A program made the translations under genes and the position numbers. A stretch of 64,000 nucleotides of DNA from Ignavibacteria bacterium (GTDB taxonomy: Bacteria > Bacteroidota > Ignavibacteria > Tepidaquicellales > Tepidaquicellaceae), in the NCBI GenBank assembly GCA_016719565.1, contig JADJYU010000001.1, forward strand, positions 1 through 64,000, read 5' to 3'. Shown piece after piece: positions 27,886-35,934 of this stretch. The stretch's first letter is position 1. Each line of letters begins with the position of its first letter. A model generated the notes under the pieces. That model was not told the DNA's origin. It did no database searches and saw only the letters and a list, made by a program, of their open reading frames with translations.

Positions 27886-28812
27886 TTAGTTCTGACTTCC
27901 GATTAAATTAATAAACATGTTTTCCAGAGTATTCTTTTCTCTTTGAATACCGCGAATGAGGATATTGTTTTGCCTCATAAAATCTATAAGCCTGTTAAGC
28001 TCATCAATGTTATCTGTTTTAAAATGAAATTCATTAATGCTTAAGATAGTAGCTTTAAAATTCATCATCAGCCTGTTCATTATGACTTCACTTACATCAG
28101 AGCAGTTTATTATATAGTTATCTGATATATGTGTGATCTCATCAACCCGGCCGGATTTGACTAGAGAGCCTTTGTGCATAATGGCGACTCTGTCACAAAT
28201 TAATTCAACTTCACTCAGCAGATGTGAATTCAGAAAAATAGTTTTTCCTCTGTCCTTCAGATTTTCAAGTATGTCCCTGATTTCTTTTCTGCCGATAGGG
28301 TCCACTCCGTCTGTTGGTTCGTCGAGAAAAATTAGTTCGGGGTCATTGATCATAGCTTGCGCCAGACCCAGTCTTTGAAGCATTCCTTTGGAATATTTCT
28401 TGATCTTTGTCTTCCTCCATTTTTCCATATCCACAAGTTTAAGAAGATCATTGGTTTTTTTTCCTACATCGGCGCTGCTCATTCCGCTCATCTTCCCATA
28501 AAACTCCATGACCTGTTCACCGTTAAGATAATTAGGAAATTTATGGTTCTCCGGCAGATAACCGACTTTCATTTTATACGCTTCTGTATTTATTTCATTG
28601 TCAAAGATCTTTACTTCACCTTTAGTCCTGTGAGTGATGCCAAGCAGGATTTTTATGAGCGTCGTCTTTCCTGCTCCGTTTGGACCGAGAATACCGAATA
28701 TTTCACCGCTTTCCACTTCAAAAGAAAAATTATTTAAAGCAAGAATTTTTTCTTTGGAAAAACTTTTTGAAGAATATTCTTTCGATAAATTTTTTGTCGT
28801 GATTATACTCAT
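27886..28812 (-). CDS. ABC transporter ATP-binding protein
   Basis: A 308-residue ABC ATPase of the CcmA/NatA/NosF type: Walker A GPNGAGKTT near 43, signature KYSKGMLQRLGLAQ near 138, Walker B ELIFLDEPTDGVDP near 158 and the H-loop NSHLLSEVE. A C-terminal extension of about 85 residues is present, as in drug- or lipid-exporting members. With the permease at 27071 it forms a complete ABC-2 exporter. Confidence 0.93.
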   Translation of the reverse strand: MSIITTKNLSKEYSSKSFSKEKILALNNFSFEVESGEIFGILGPNGAGKTTLIKILLGITHRTKGEVKIFDNEINTEAYKMKVGYLPENHKFPNYLNGEQVMEFYGKMSGMSSADVGKKTNDLLKLVDMEKWRKTKIKKYSKGMLQRLGLAQAMINDPELIFLDEPTDGVDPIGRKEIRDILENLKDRGKTIFLNSHLLSEVELICDRVAIMHKGSLVKSGRVDEITHISDNYIINCSDVSEVIMNRLMMNFKATILSINEFHFKTDNIDELNRLIDFMRQNNILIRGIQREKNTLENMFINLIGSQN

Positions 28813-28815
28813 AAT

Positions 28816-29367
28816 TTATTTTCTTATGTTTACTCTTTCGTCATTTTTCATAATTTCAATAATATTTTTTATATGCGTATCAAGATCCAGTCCGATCTCT
28901 TCAGCTCCGTTTACAATATCCTCTCTGTTCACATTTCTTGCAAAGGCTTTGTCCTTCATTTTCTTTCTTATGCTTTTTGGTTCTACATCATTCAGACCAT
29001 TTTCCTTCATAAGGGAATAAGCCATAATAAATCCCGTTATCTCATCACAGGCAAAAAGATATTTCGCAAGTTTGCTTTCCCTTTGTACATCAGTCCTGTC
29101 AGGATAAGCATGACCGAGTATTGCATCAATGAATTCTTTATCGTAACCTGCTTCTTCAAGTAAAGGCACAGCGGTATTCGGATGAGTATCAGGATACATT
29201 TCCCAGTCGAGGTCATGAAGAAGACCTGCCGCTCCCCATTTTTCCAGATCTTCATTCAGCTGCCCTGCATAAAATTTCATTGCTGATTCTACAGAGTAAC
29301 AATGTCTGATCAGGTTTTCATTTTTGATATAATTTCTAAGAAGTATTTCAGATTCTTTCAACTTCAA
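28816..29367 (-). CDS. HD-domain metal-dependent phosphohydrolase
   Basis: A 183-residue HD-superfamily hydrolase: His in NLIRHCYSVE near 18, the HD pair in LLHDLDWEMYPDTHPN near 50-65, GHAYPDR near 84 and the following acidic FACDEITGF near 108. It resembles HDIG-type predicted nucleotidases that act on small nucleotides; the substrate is unknown. It is 3 bp upstream of the ABC ATPase, so probably in the same transcript. Confidence 0.85.
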   Translation of the reverse strand: MKLKESEILLRNYIKNENLIRHCYSVESAMKFYAGQLNEDLEKWGAAGLLHDLDWEMYPDTHPNTAVPLLEEAGYDKEFIDAILGHAYPDRTDVQRESKLAKYLFACDEITGFIMAYSLMKENGLNDVEPKSIRKKMKDKAFARNVNREDIVNGAEEIGLDLDTHIKNIIEIMKNDERVNIRK

Positions 29368-29427
29368 ATGATTTTGATTGATAATATAATGAACTTAAAA
29401 TATATAAAATATAAAATAATACTCAGC

Positions 29428-29886
29428 TCAGCTTATACTGACTTCATTCGGAAGTTCATTTATATCTCCGCTTTTTACAGGAAATTCTTCTGTAAGTTTA
29501 ATTCCTATCTTTTCAATTACAAACAGAATTCCCTCCAGATATTTCTCGTTTTTAAAATACTCTGTAATATTAGAAGTGAGAGCATTCCATTCCTGATCTG
29601 TTATTTTCGAATTGATGCCTGAATCGGCTATGATCTCATATTTGTGTTCATCAAATAAAATATAAAACAATACACCGGTTTTATCACGGGTTTCATTCAT
29701 CCTGAGATTTAGAAATTCCGCAACTGCAAGTTTTCGCGGTGAATGGTCTTTTTCTCTGTAACCTCTTTTTGTCTTAATACTCAATCTTATCTCACCGGAA
29801 GTTTTGCTTTCGGCTTCATGAATTTTTTTTACAATTTTATCAAGATCATCATCAGACAAATATTTTCTTATATAATTTTTTGGCAT
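29428..29886 (-). CDS. TPM domain protein (cytoplasmic form)
   Basis: A 152-residue TPM-fold protein without signal peptide or membrane span. It begins LSDDDLDKIVKKIHEAESKTSGEIRLSI and has the later pattern RDKTGVLFYILFDEHKYEIIADSGINSKI. It sits 24 bp after a second TPM protein with signal peptide and glycine-rich tail, the usual paired arrangement. Function in bacteria is not established; membrane-protein maintenance has been proposed for relatives. Confidence 0.86.
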   Translation of the reverse strand: MPKNYIRKYLSDDDLDKIVKKIHEAESKTSGEIRLSIKTKRGYREKDHSPRKLAVAEFLNLRMNETRDKTGVLFYILFDEHKYEIIADSGINSKITDQEWNALTSNITEYFKNEKYLEGILFVIEKIGIKLTEEFPVKSGDINELPNEVSIS

Positions 29887-29910
29887 ATCAAAAGAATTAG
29901 ATTAAATAAA

Positions 29911-30720
29911 TTACCAGCTACCGCTTGCTCCGCCGCCGCCGAACGATCCGCCGCCGCCGGAAAATCCTCCGAATGAACCGCCGCTGCTGCCGCTTCCGCT
30001 GCTCCAGCCGCCGCCTGTGAATCCACCCCATCCGCCTGAACCTTTCTTTCCTGTTCTTATAAAATTTCCGAATCCGAAAATTCTTCTGAGTACCGAAGTA
30101 AAGATCGATATGAAAATGAACATAAAAATAATCATTACAAATATCGGAATTCCGAAGCAGCATGTTCCCGAACCGCTGCCGGAAGAGCCTTCGTCTTCAG
30201 CTGTATATTCCCCTTTTATGGCTGCAATTATCGCATCTACACCATCATTAATTCCCTGATAATAATTTCCCTGCTTAAATTTCGGAGTGATAACATTTCT
30301 AATTATGCTGGAGCTTTTAGCATCTGTAAGCACTCCTTCAAGTCCGTAGCCTACTTCAATTCTGATCTTTCTGTCATTTTTAACAACAAGCATCAATACT
30401 CCGTTATTCCTGTCTTTCTTTCCGATCTTGTTTTTTTCAGCAAGTCTGATTGAAACATCTTCAAGTGATTCACCATCGAGACTGTTAATAAGGTAAACTA
30501 CAATCTGGTTAGATGTAGCCTTGTCTTCGTTTACAAGTTTAGTGAGAATATTTTTATGTTCAGCGGGATTCAATGTTCCTGTCTCATCGACAAGATATTG
30601 TTTGAGAACAGCAGGATCATCAGCAATATTTTTCTGTGCATTAACCTGAGACATACTCTCTGAGTTAAACAGAAAGGTTAAGAAAAGAAAAAATAAATAT
30701 TTTAAAATATTATTCATCAA
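29911..30720 (-). CDS. TPM domain protein with membrane anchor and Gly-rich tail (YgcG-like)
   Basis: A 269-residue protein: signal peptide to about residue 25, then a TPM domain (VDETGTLNPAEHKNILTKLV near 45, NNGVLMLVVKNDRKIRIEVG near 100). A transmembrane helix follows at about 185-210, then a tail made almost only of Gly, Ser and Phe ending GGGGASGSW. This is the common YgcG-type layout. In many Bacteroidota the pair follows a LemA gene; none is seen here. Confidence 0.9.
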   Translation of the reverse strand: MMNNILKYLFFLFLTFLFNSESMSQVNAQKNIADDPAVLKQYLVDETGTLNPAEHKNILTKLVNEDKATSNQIVVYLINSLDGESLEDVSIRLAEKNKIGKKDRNNGVLMLVVKNDRKIRIEVGYGLEGVLTDAKSSSIIRNVITPKFKQGNYYQGINDGVDAIIAAIKGEYTAEDEGSSGSGSGTCCFGIPIFVMIIFMFIFISIFTSVLRRIFGFGNFIRTGKKGSGGWGGFTGGGWSSGSGSSGGSFGGFSGGGGSFGGGGASGSW

Positions 30721-30791
30721 ATATACGTGCTATCGTTTCATTGGAGATTAATCAGAATAAAAATTATTTGTAGAATTAAAAATGTTATAAT

Positions 30792-30827
30792 AAAAAAAGC
30801 GATCAGAAATTATTCAGACCGCTTTTA
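30792..30827 (-). terminator. Rho-independent terminator of the exbB-exbD operon
   Basis: On the minus strand AAAAGCG and CGCTTTT form a perfect stem (extended by TC/GA pairs) that runs into a seven-base T tract, about 20 bases after the last exbD stop. Confidence 0.85.
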
Positions 30828-30847
30828 CAATAGAACTATAAAGGAAA

Positions 30848-31375
30848 TTAACCGCCTGCTTTAGTAACAATTTCTTTATCCGGATCTTCCATTTTCATAA
30901 AGCTGTAACGTTTTTCAATTTCAGCCCTGTTTATCTCATCAAGTATATCAATCATTCTGCTGTACTTCATATTTCTGTCGAATTTAAGAAGAATGAGAAG
31001 ATTTGGATTTTGGTTGTATAGTGATTCGATCCTGGATTTCATATCATTAAATTCTACTTTTACCGGTTCTGCTTCACTGCCGTCAGAAAGACCTGAAGAG
31101 AAGTAAGCATTTCCGCTTTCAGAAACTCTGACATAAAGAACATTTCCCATATCAACTTTGATCTTATCTTCCTGATCACCTTTGGGAAGATTGATTTGCA
31201 TTATCTGAGGAGTATTCAGAGTAGTGGTAAGAATAAAGAAAGTAAGTAGAAGCATAATAACGTCTACCATAGGCGTCATATCAATTCTTACGCCGATCCT
31301 TTTTCCTTTCTTATATTTTTTCTGCTTCCGTAATCCGCCTCCGGACTCCGGGGCATCAAATCCGCCGCCTGCCAT
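30848..31375 (-). CDS. exbD: ExbD/TolR biopolymer transport protein (second copy)
   Basis: A 175-residue protein with a basic N-terminus, one membrane helix and a periplasmic domain. IDMTPMVDVIMLLLTFFILTT near 32-52 contains the conserved Asp of the proton path. ExbD with ExbB uses the proton motive force to drive TonB-dependent outer-membrane uptake; TolR and other motors are alternatives. It ends the exbB-exbD-exbD operon. Confidence 0.92.
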   Translation of the reverse strand: MAGGGFDAPESGGGLRKQKKYKKGKRIGVRIDMTPMVDVIMLLLTFFILTTTLNTPQIMQINLPKGDQEDKIKVDMGNVLYVRVSESGNAYFSSGLSDGSEAEPVKVEFNDMKSRIESLYNQNPNLLILLKFDRNMKYSRMIDILDEINRAEIEKRYSFMKMEDPDKEIVTKAGG

Positions 31376-31403
31376 AATTAAATTCTTTTATTATTAATAA
31401 AAA

Positions 31404-31991
31404 TTATTCCGGTTTATTTGATTTTACATCTGTAACCAAAGCAAACCTTGTATTCCTGGTAGTTTTAAAACTTTCCATAAGATCTTCTACAACACCATAA
31501 TTAGTATCGAGATCACCTTTGAGAACTATACGGAAATCCGACTTACCATCGGTCTGACCTTTTAATGCTCTTCGGAGATCATTAAGTGTTTTCTCGAATC
31601 CGGCTTTATCCAGAATTGTAACAGGTCTTTTGAAAGGTTTTCCATTAATATTTCCGCCTGTGGTTTCGTATTCGCTTTTTGAAGTACTATCAGGGTGATA
31701 CAGACCAATTCCGACCGAACTGCCGAAAACTTCTTCCTTTACTTTATAATTATCAACATCAAGAAAAACATCACCTGCTTTGGTCAAAGTTAAAGTCATA
31801 ATATCCTTTTCGGGTAATTTGGTTGTATCGGTAACTACCGATTCCGGCAGTTGTACTTCAATCGCTTCCGTGGATTCAGCTTTAAATGTTGCTACAAGCA
31901 TAAAGAATGTAAGCAGCAACATAATAACATCCACCAATGGAGTCATGTCAATATTAACACCGGGCTTTTTTATAGATCTGGCTTTCTTCAT
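31404..31991 (-). CDS. exbD: ExbD/TolR biopolymer transport protein (first copy)
   Basis: A 195-residue ExbD family protein. The single membrane helix is NIDMTPLVDVIMLLLTFFML near 14-33 with the conserved Asp, followed by an unusually long periplasmic part that includes a KSEYETTGGNINGKPFKR insert near 103. It lies 35 bp after exbB and 28 bp before a second exbD. Two ExbD paralogues per motor locus are common in Bacteroidota and may form heteromeric stators. Confidence 0.92.
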   Translation of the reverse strand: MKKARSIKKPGVNIDMTPLVDVIMLLLTFFMLVATFKAESTEAIEVQLPESVVTDTTKLPEKDIMTLTLTKAGDVFLDVDNYKVKEEVFGSSVGIGLYHPDSTSKSEYETTGGNINGKPFKRPVTILDKAGFEKTLNDLRRALKGQTDGKSDFRIVLKGDLDTNYGVVEDLMESFKTTRNTRFALVTDVKSNKPE

Positions 31992-32026
31992 TATTATAAA
32001 ATTTTATAGTTGGAATTCAGAATTAC

Positions 32027-32812
32027 TTAAGCTGATTTTCTTGAACCCTTTAAAGTAAGGATCTGCAGCATATTATAAGTAGCTTCATCGATCATATAAG
32101 TAATATTACCAACTTTTGTAACGAAATAGTTGTATGAAATCGTTCCTACGATAGCACCGAACAAACCTCCTGCTGTATTAATAAGAGCTTCAGAAATACC
32201 TGCCGATAATTCCGCTGCGTTTGGAGTACCAGCAGCAGCAAGAGCCTGAAACGCTCTGATCATACCTACTACTGTTCCGAACAGACCAATAAGAACTGAT
32301 ACTGAAGCGATAGTAGAAAGAACTACTAAATTTCTTTCAAGAAGCGGAACTTCAAGCATCATAGCTTCTTCTATTGCCGCTTGTACTTCCGTTAGTTTGC
32401 CGTCTGCATCCAGTTTATTGTCTGCGGCAAGCATCTGGTATCGGTCCAGACCTTGCCGGAGAATATTGGCAATGGACCCTTTCTGCTTATCGCATTCGGC
32501 GATTGCCTCATCTATATTTCCGTCTATCAGGGCAGTTTGAACTTTCTTAAGGAAAGGTTCAATCGGACCTTTTCCTTTTGCTTTAGACAATGATAACTGT
32601 CTTTCGATCGTAAATGTTATAACCATTATACTTAATGCCATCAATGTTATAACTACCGGACCTCCGAGATAAATAGCACCCATTATATTTGCAGGTGCGT
32701 TTTTTTCCGGTGTCTTGAAATTATTTGCATTTCCGAAAACTCCGTAAAAAATAAAAGCTGATACAACAAGCGAAACGACAATGATTACCGTAATAAAGAC
32801 AGACTGTTTCAT
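32027..32812 (-). CDS. exbB: ExbB/TolQ/MotA family proton channel protein
   Basis: A 261-residue protein with an N-terminal helix (6-26), a second helix at about 50-70, a long cytoplasmic loop, then two helices. The loop-to-helix segment LSTIASVSVLIGLFGTVVGM near 164-183 and the following GISEALINTAGGLFGAIVGT near 205-224 are diagnostic of the MotA/TolQ/ExbB family. It is the first gene of the motor operon. Unusually for this window, it has a clear GGAGG Shine-Dalgarno sequence ten bases before its ATG. Confidence 0.94.
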   Translation of the reverse strand: MKQSVFITVIIVVSLVVSAFIFYGVFGNANNFKTPEKNAPANIMGAIYLGGPVVITLMALSIMVITFTIERQLSLSKAKGKGPIEPFLKKVQTALIDGNIDEAIAECDKQKGSIANILRQGLDRYQMLAADNKLDADGKLTEVQAAIEEAMMLEVPLLERNLVVLSTIASVSVLIGLFGTVVGMIRAFQALAAAGTPNAAELSAGISEALINTAGGLFGAIVGTISYNYFVTKVGNITYMIDEATYNMLQILTLKGSRKSA

Positions 32813-32822
32813 TAATTTTTAA

Positions 32823-32827
32823 CCTCC
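32823..32827 (-). promoter_or_regulatory. Strong Shine-Dalgarno sequence for exbB
   Basis: GGAGG on the minus strand lies ten bases before the exbB ATG (32812). Most genes in the window have no recognisable ribosome-binding site, so this one suggests high translation of the motor subunit. Confidence 0.6.
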
Positions 32828-32891
32828 GTTAACCCTGATAGAGTTAGATTTTTTAATTTATAGATAATTTTAAACTAGATAGTTTTAAACT

Positions 32892-33239
32892 TTAAGAAAA
32901 ACTGTTTATTGCTTCTTCCTGTGTTGCAAATGAGTCGAATATCAATGCGAGTTTTGTGATAACAAATAAATTTTCAAGATTTTTATTGAGCTGGCATAAT
33001 CTGATCTTGCCTTCTCTTTTTGAATAGTTAGCATGTGCAGCTATTAGTACTCCGAGGGCAGTACTGTTAAGGTATAAAACATCACCCAGATCAATAATGA
33101 GTTTTTTGTTGCCGGCTTCAGAATATTTTTTTATTGCGTCTCTAAGTTCATCTGTTTCTTCACCGCCTACAAAGTTACCTTTCGGGGAAAGAATTATGAT
33201 ACCTTTATCAGATAACTCAGTTTCTTTAATTGATGCCAT
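32892..33239 (-). CDS. STAS domain anti-sigma-factor antagonist-like protein
   Basis: A 115-residue STAS domain of the SpoIIAA/RsbV type, with LIIDLGDVLYLNSTALGVLI near 45-64 containing the Ser/Thr pair where phosphorylation would occur. It would bind and inhibit an anti-sigma kinase in its unphosphorylated form. No RsbW-like kinase or PP2C phosphatase is adjacent, so the partner must be elsewhere. Confidence 0.88.
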   Translation of the reverse strand: MASIKETELSDKGIIILSPKGNFVGGEETDELRDAIKKYSEAGNKKLIIDLGDVLYLNSTALGVLIAAHANYSKREGKIRLCQLNKNLENLFVITKLALIFDSFATQEEAINSFS

Positions 33240-33344
33240 TTTTATAAAATTTTAGATTACAAAATATACGTTTAATATTAAAATTGCAATTATCAAAATA
33301 AGATAATTTATGATTTCCGGAGTTTTTTAATTTTAATTATTAAG

Positions 33345-33893
33345 TCAGATTAATTTATTCAATATCACCTCATTAATTTTATCAGCTTCGCCTACTCCAT
33401 TTATATTCATATTTAAACCAAGCTTTTCGTAATATTCTTTTACCGGTGTAGTAGAATTATAATAAACATTGAGTCTGTTAAGAATAGTATCTCTGGTATC
33501 ATCGCTTCTTCCTCTTTTTAATAATCTCTCTGTGATTTCTTCATCGTCCGCAGTCAGTGTTATAACTTTCACTTCATTAAAATTCAGATTTTCAAAAATT
33601 TCCATTAGCGCTTTTGCCTGATTCAGGGTCCTGGGAAAACCGTCAAGTATAAAACCTTTTCCGTTTATATTTTCAAGAGTCTCTTTTACTATACCGTTCA
33701 TAATTTCATCCGGAACGAGATTTCCCCTGTCCATAATTTCTTTTGCCTTCAGCCCGAGTTCCGTCCCCTCGGAAACCGCTTTGCGTAAAATTTCACCTGT
33801 GGAAATATGCTGTAGATTAAGCTTCTCTGAAATACTTGCTGCCTGTGTGCCTTTGCCTACACCGGGCGGTCCGAAGATTATTAACTGAAACAT
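33345..33893 (-). CDS. adk: Adenylate kinase
   Basis: A 182-residue adenylate kinase: P-loop GPPGVGKGTQ (8-17), AMP-binding STGEILR near 32, GFILDGFPRTLNQA near 80 and GRSDDTRDTILNRL near 128. The LID is short with no zinc-binding cysteines, the compact form common in Bacteroidota/Chlorobi. It interconverts AMP, ADP and ATP. It follows rlmN by 20 bp on the same strand. Confidence 0.95.
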   Translation of the reverse strand: MFQLIIFGPPGVGKGTQAASISEKLNLQHISTGEILRKAVSEGTELGLKAKEIMDRGNLVPDEIMNGIVKETLENINGKGFILDGFPRTLNQAKALMEIFENLNFNEVKVITLTADDEEITERLLKRGRSDDTRDTILNRLNVYYNSTTPVKEYYEKLGLNMNINGVGEADKINEVILNKLI

Positions 33894-33913
33894 TTATTTG
33901 TATGTTTGTAAAA

Positions 33914-35026
33914 TTAATTATTAACCTGAGATTTTATTACCGCCAGCTGACCGCACGCTGCATTAATATCAACACCGCTGCTGGACCGGAGATTTACAGT
34001 AACTTTGCTTAGTTTAAGTTTTTCAATAAACTGAAATAAATTTTTATTTGAAAGTAAATTATTTAGGTCTTTATCTTTATTAAAAATATCCAAAGGGCTG
34101 TTTAATTTAAAATCAATCGGATGGAACGGAATTATATTTATCGTCGACGGAACCATCCGCGTGAGCTTCACTAATCTTTTAATGTCATTTTCAGAATCAT
34201 TCAGACCATTAAAATATATATATTCATATGTAATTTTACTGCCTGTTTTTCTGTAAAAATATACCAGCTCTTCATAAATATCGGAAAGCCGGTTTTTAGA
34301 TGAAGTCGGTATTATAGATTCCCTGAATCCGTTATCAGTGGAATGAAGCGATAATGCAAGCTTTATCTTTCTGAGATTCAAATTCTCTTCTGATGTAATA
34401 TCATCGGCAAAGATTTTTATCTTTTCCGTGAACCCAACCGTTGAAACTGTGATCTTCTTCGAGGAAATTCCCAGTCCACCTTTATCGGTCAGTATCTTTA
34501 AAGATTTCATCAGATTTCCGTAATTAAGGAACGGTTCACCCATTCCCATAAAGACAAGATTGGTCGGCATGATTCCCGTGATTCGGATTATTTCATATAC
34601 CTGGAGAATAATTTCAGCAGGTTCCAGATTTTTTATGAAACCCATCTTTGCAGTGGCGCAAAATTCACATCCGACATTGCAGCCTATCTGAGTGGAAATG
34701 CAGATAGTGTTTCTTTCCTTTTCTGAAATGAGAACTGATTCGAATATATATTCTTTATCGGTTCTTTCAGTCTGAAACAGGAATTTTTTTGTATTAAAAC
34801 TAACTGAGCTGCTTTCCTCCAGCAGTCTTAATTCAGCAATAAAAAATTTTTCGCTTAATTTTTCTTTCAAAGATTTGGGAATACCCTGAAGATCCTCTAT
34901 AATATTAATATTGTTTTTATGAAGAGATGTAAAGATCTGTTTTGCCCTGTATTTTGGTTCACCAAGAGAAATTATTTCAGTTTCCAGTTCGGGCAGAGTC
35001 AGATTCAGAATATTTTTTAAAGACAT
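33914..35026 (-). CDS. rlmN: Dual-specificity RNA methyltransferase RlmN
   Basis: A 370-residue radical SAM enzyme that methylates C2 of A2503 in 23S rRNA and A37 of some tRNAs. The radical SAM cysteines are in GCNVGCEFCATAKMGF (CxxxCxxC). LVFMGMGEPFLNY is the GGE-like motif, and the second catalytic cysteine is in SGVDINAACGQLA at the C-terminus. An N-terminal accessory domain covers about 90 residues. Its ATG lies 138 bp from a divergent sigma-factor gene. Confidence 0.95.
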   Translation of the reverse strand: MSLKNILNLTLPELETEIISLGEPKYRAKQIFTSLHKNNINIIEDLQGIPKSLKEKLSEKFFIAELRLLEESSSVSFNTKKFLFQTERTDKEYIFESVLISEKERNTICISTQIGCNVGCEFCATAKMGFIKNLEPAEIILQVYEIIRITGIMPTNLVFMGMGEPFLNYGNLMKSLKILTDKGGLGISSKKITVSTVGFTEKIKIFADDITSEENLNLRKIKLALSLHSTDNGFRESIIPTSSKNRLSDIYEELVYFYRKTGSKITYEYIYFNGLNDSENDIKRLVKLTRMVPSTINIIPFHPIDFKLNSPLDIFNKDKDLNNLLSNKNLFQFIEKLKLSKVTVNLRSSSGVDINAACGQLAVIKSQVNN

Positions 35027-35164
35027 AATTAAAGGAAGGGTTCAAAACAAATTTAAAGAACTCCTGTTTCAATTCAAATGCTTTTTTATTAGTTGAAATT
35101 CATTACAAATAGATGTAATTTTTAAGCAATGAAAAATAAAATCCTCACACCCTCACTGTCTTAA

Positions 35165-35776
35165 ATGAATATAAACAATACAGTATCAGTAATCAGCAAA
35201 TCCAAAGCGGAAGATCTGATCCTTATTGACGAAGCGCTTGCAGGTAAGCAGTCTTCCTATGCAAAACTCATGAAAAAATATCATCCGATGATCACGCATC
35301 TTATTTACAGAATGATATCGAAGAAAGAGGATGTTGAGGATCTGACTCAGGAAGCATTCATAAAAGCTTTTAACTCTCTTGCAAATTTTGACAAGCAGTT
35401 TGCATTTTCCACATGGCTTTTCAAGATCGCTACAAACAATGCCATAGACTATCTCAGAAAGAAAAAACTTTATACTTTTTCGATCGATAAAAATATTGAA
35501 TCCGATGACAGTGAATATAGTTTTGAAATTCCTGATCATGAGAATAAGCCTGACAATAATGTGATCGACAAGCAGCTGAGGATCATACTTGACGAAGCGA
35601 TTGATTCACTTCCTCCCAAATACAGAGAAGTAATTGTGTTAAGACACAGGCAGGAAAAAGAGTATGAGGAGATCGCAAAAGAGCTGAGTCTTCCACTAGG
35701 AACTGTCAAAGCTCATATTTTCAGAGGAAGAGAACTTCTTAATAAGTATCTTAAAGATAAAATAAAACATTACTGA
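35165..35776 (+). CDS. ECF-type RNA polymerase sigma-70 family factor
   Basis: A 203-residue sigma factor. Region 2 spans about 33-100 (EDVEDLTQEAFIKAFNSLAN and FSTWLFKIATNNAIDYLRK) and region 4 about 145-200 (LPPKYREVIVLRHRQEKEY, then LSLPLGTVKAHIFRGRELL). No anti-sigma gene is adjacent, so how it is held inactive is not visible. Lone factors of this size in Bacteroidota often serve general or growth-phase functions. mutS follows after 158 bp. Confidence 0.9.
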   Translation: MNINNTVSVISKSKAEDLILIDEALAGKQSSYAKLMKKYHPMITHLIYRMISKKEDVEDLTQEAFIKAFNSLANFDKQFAFSTWLFKIATNNAIDYLRKKKLYTFSIDKNIESDDSEYSFEIPDHENKPDNNVIDKQLRIILDEAIDSLPPKYREVIVLRHRQEKEYEEIAKELSLPLGTVKAHIFRGRELLNKYLKDKIKHY

Positions 35777-35934
35777 ATACTTCCGGTATTTTTTAAAACA
35801 TAATTTATCTATTAACTTATATTTACTCTTCATATTTTTACCGTTCTGTTAATTTTATCAATTACATAAAAATTATTTTCGGATTATATTCAGGAAGTTG
35901 AAATTAAATTCTTTTTAATTCCGAGACTGTATCA

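Noticed and set aside
29918..30163. Arg-rich minus-strand ORF over the TPM gene tail
   Set aside because: It is the alternate frame of the Gly/Ser-rich coding repeat.
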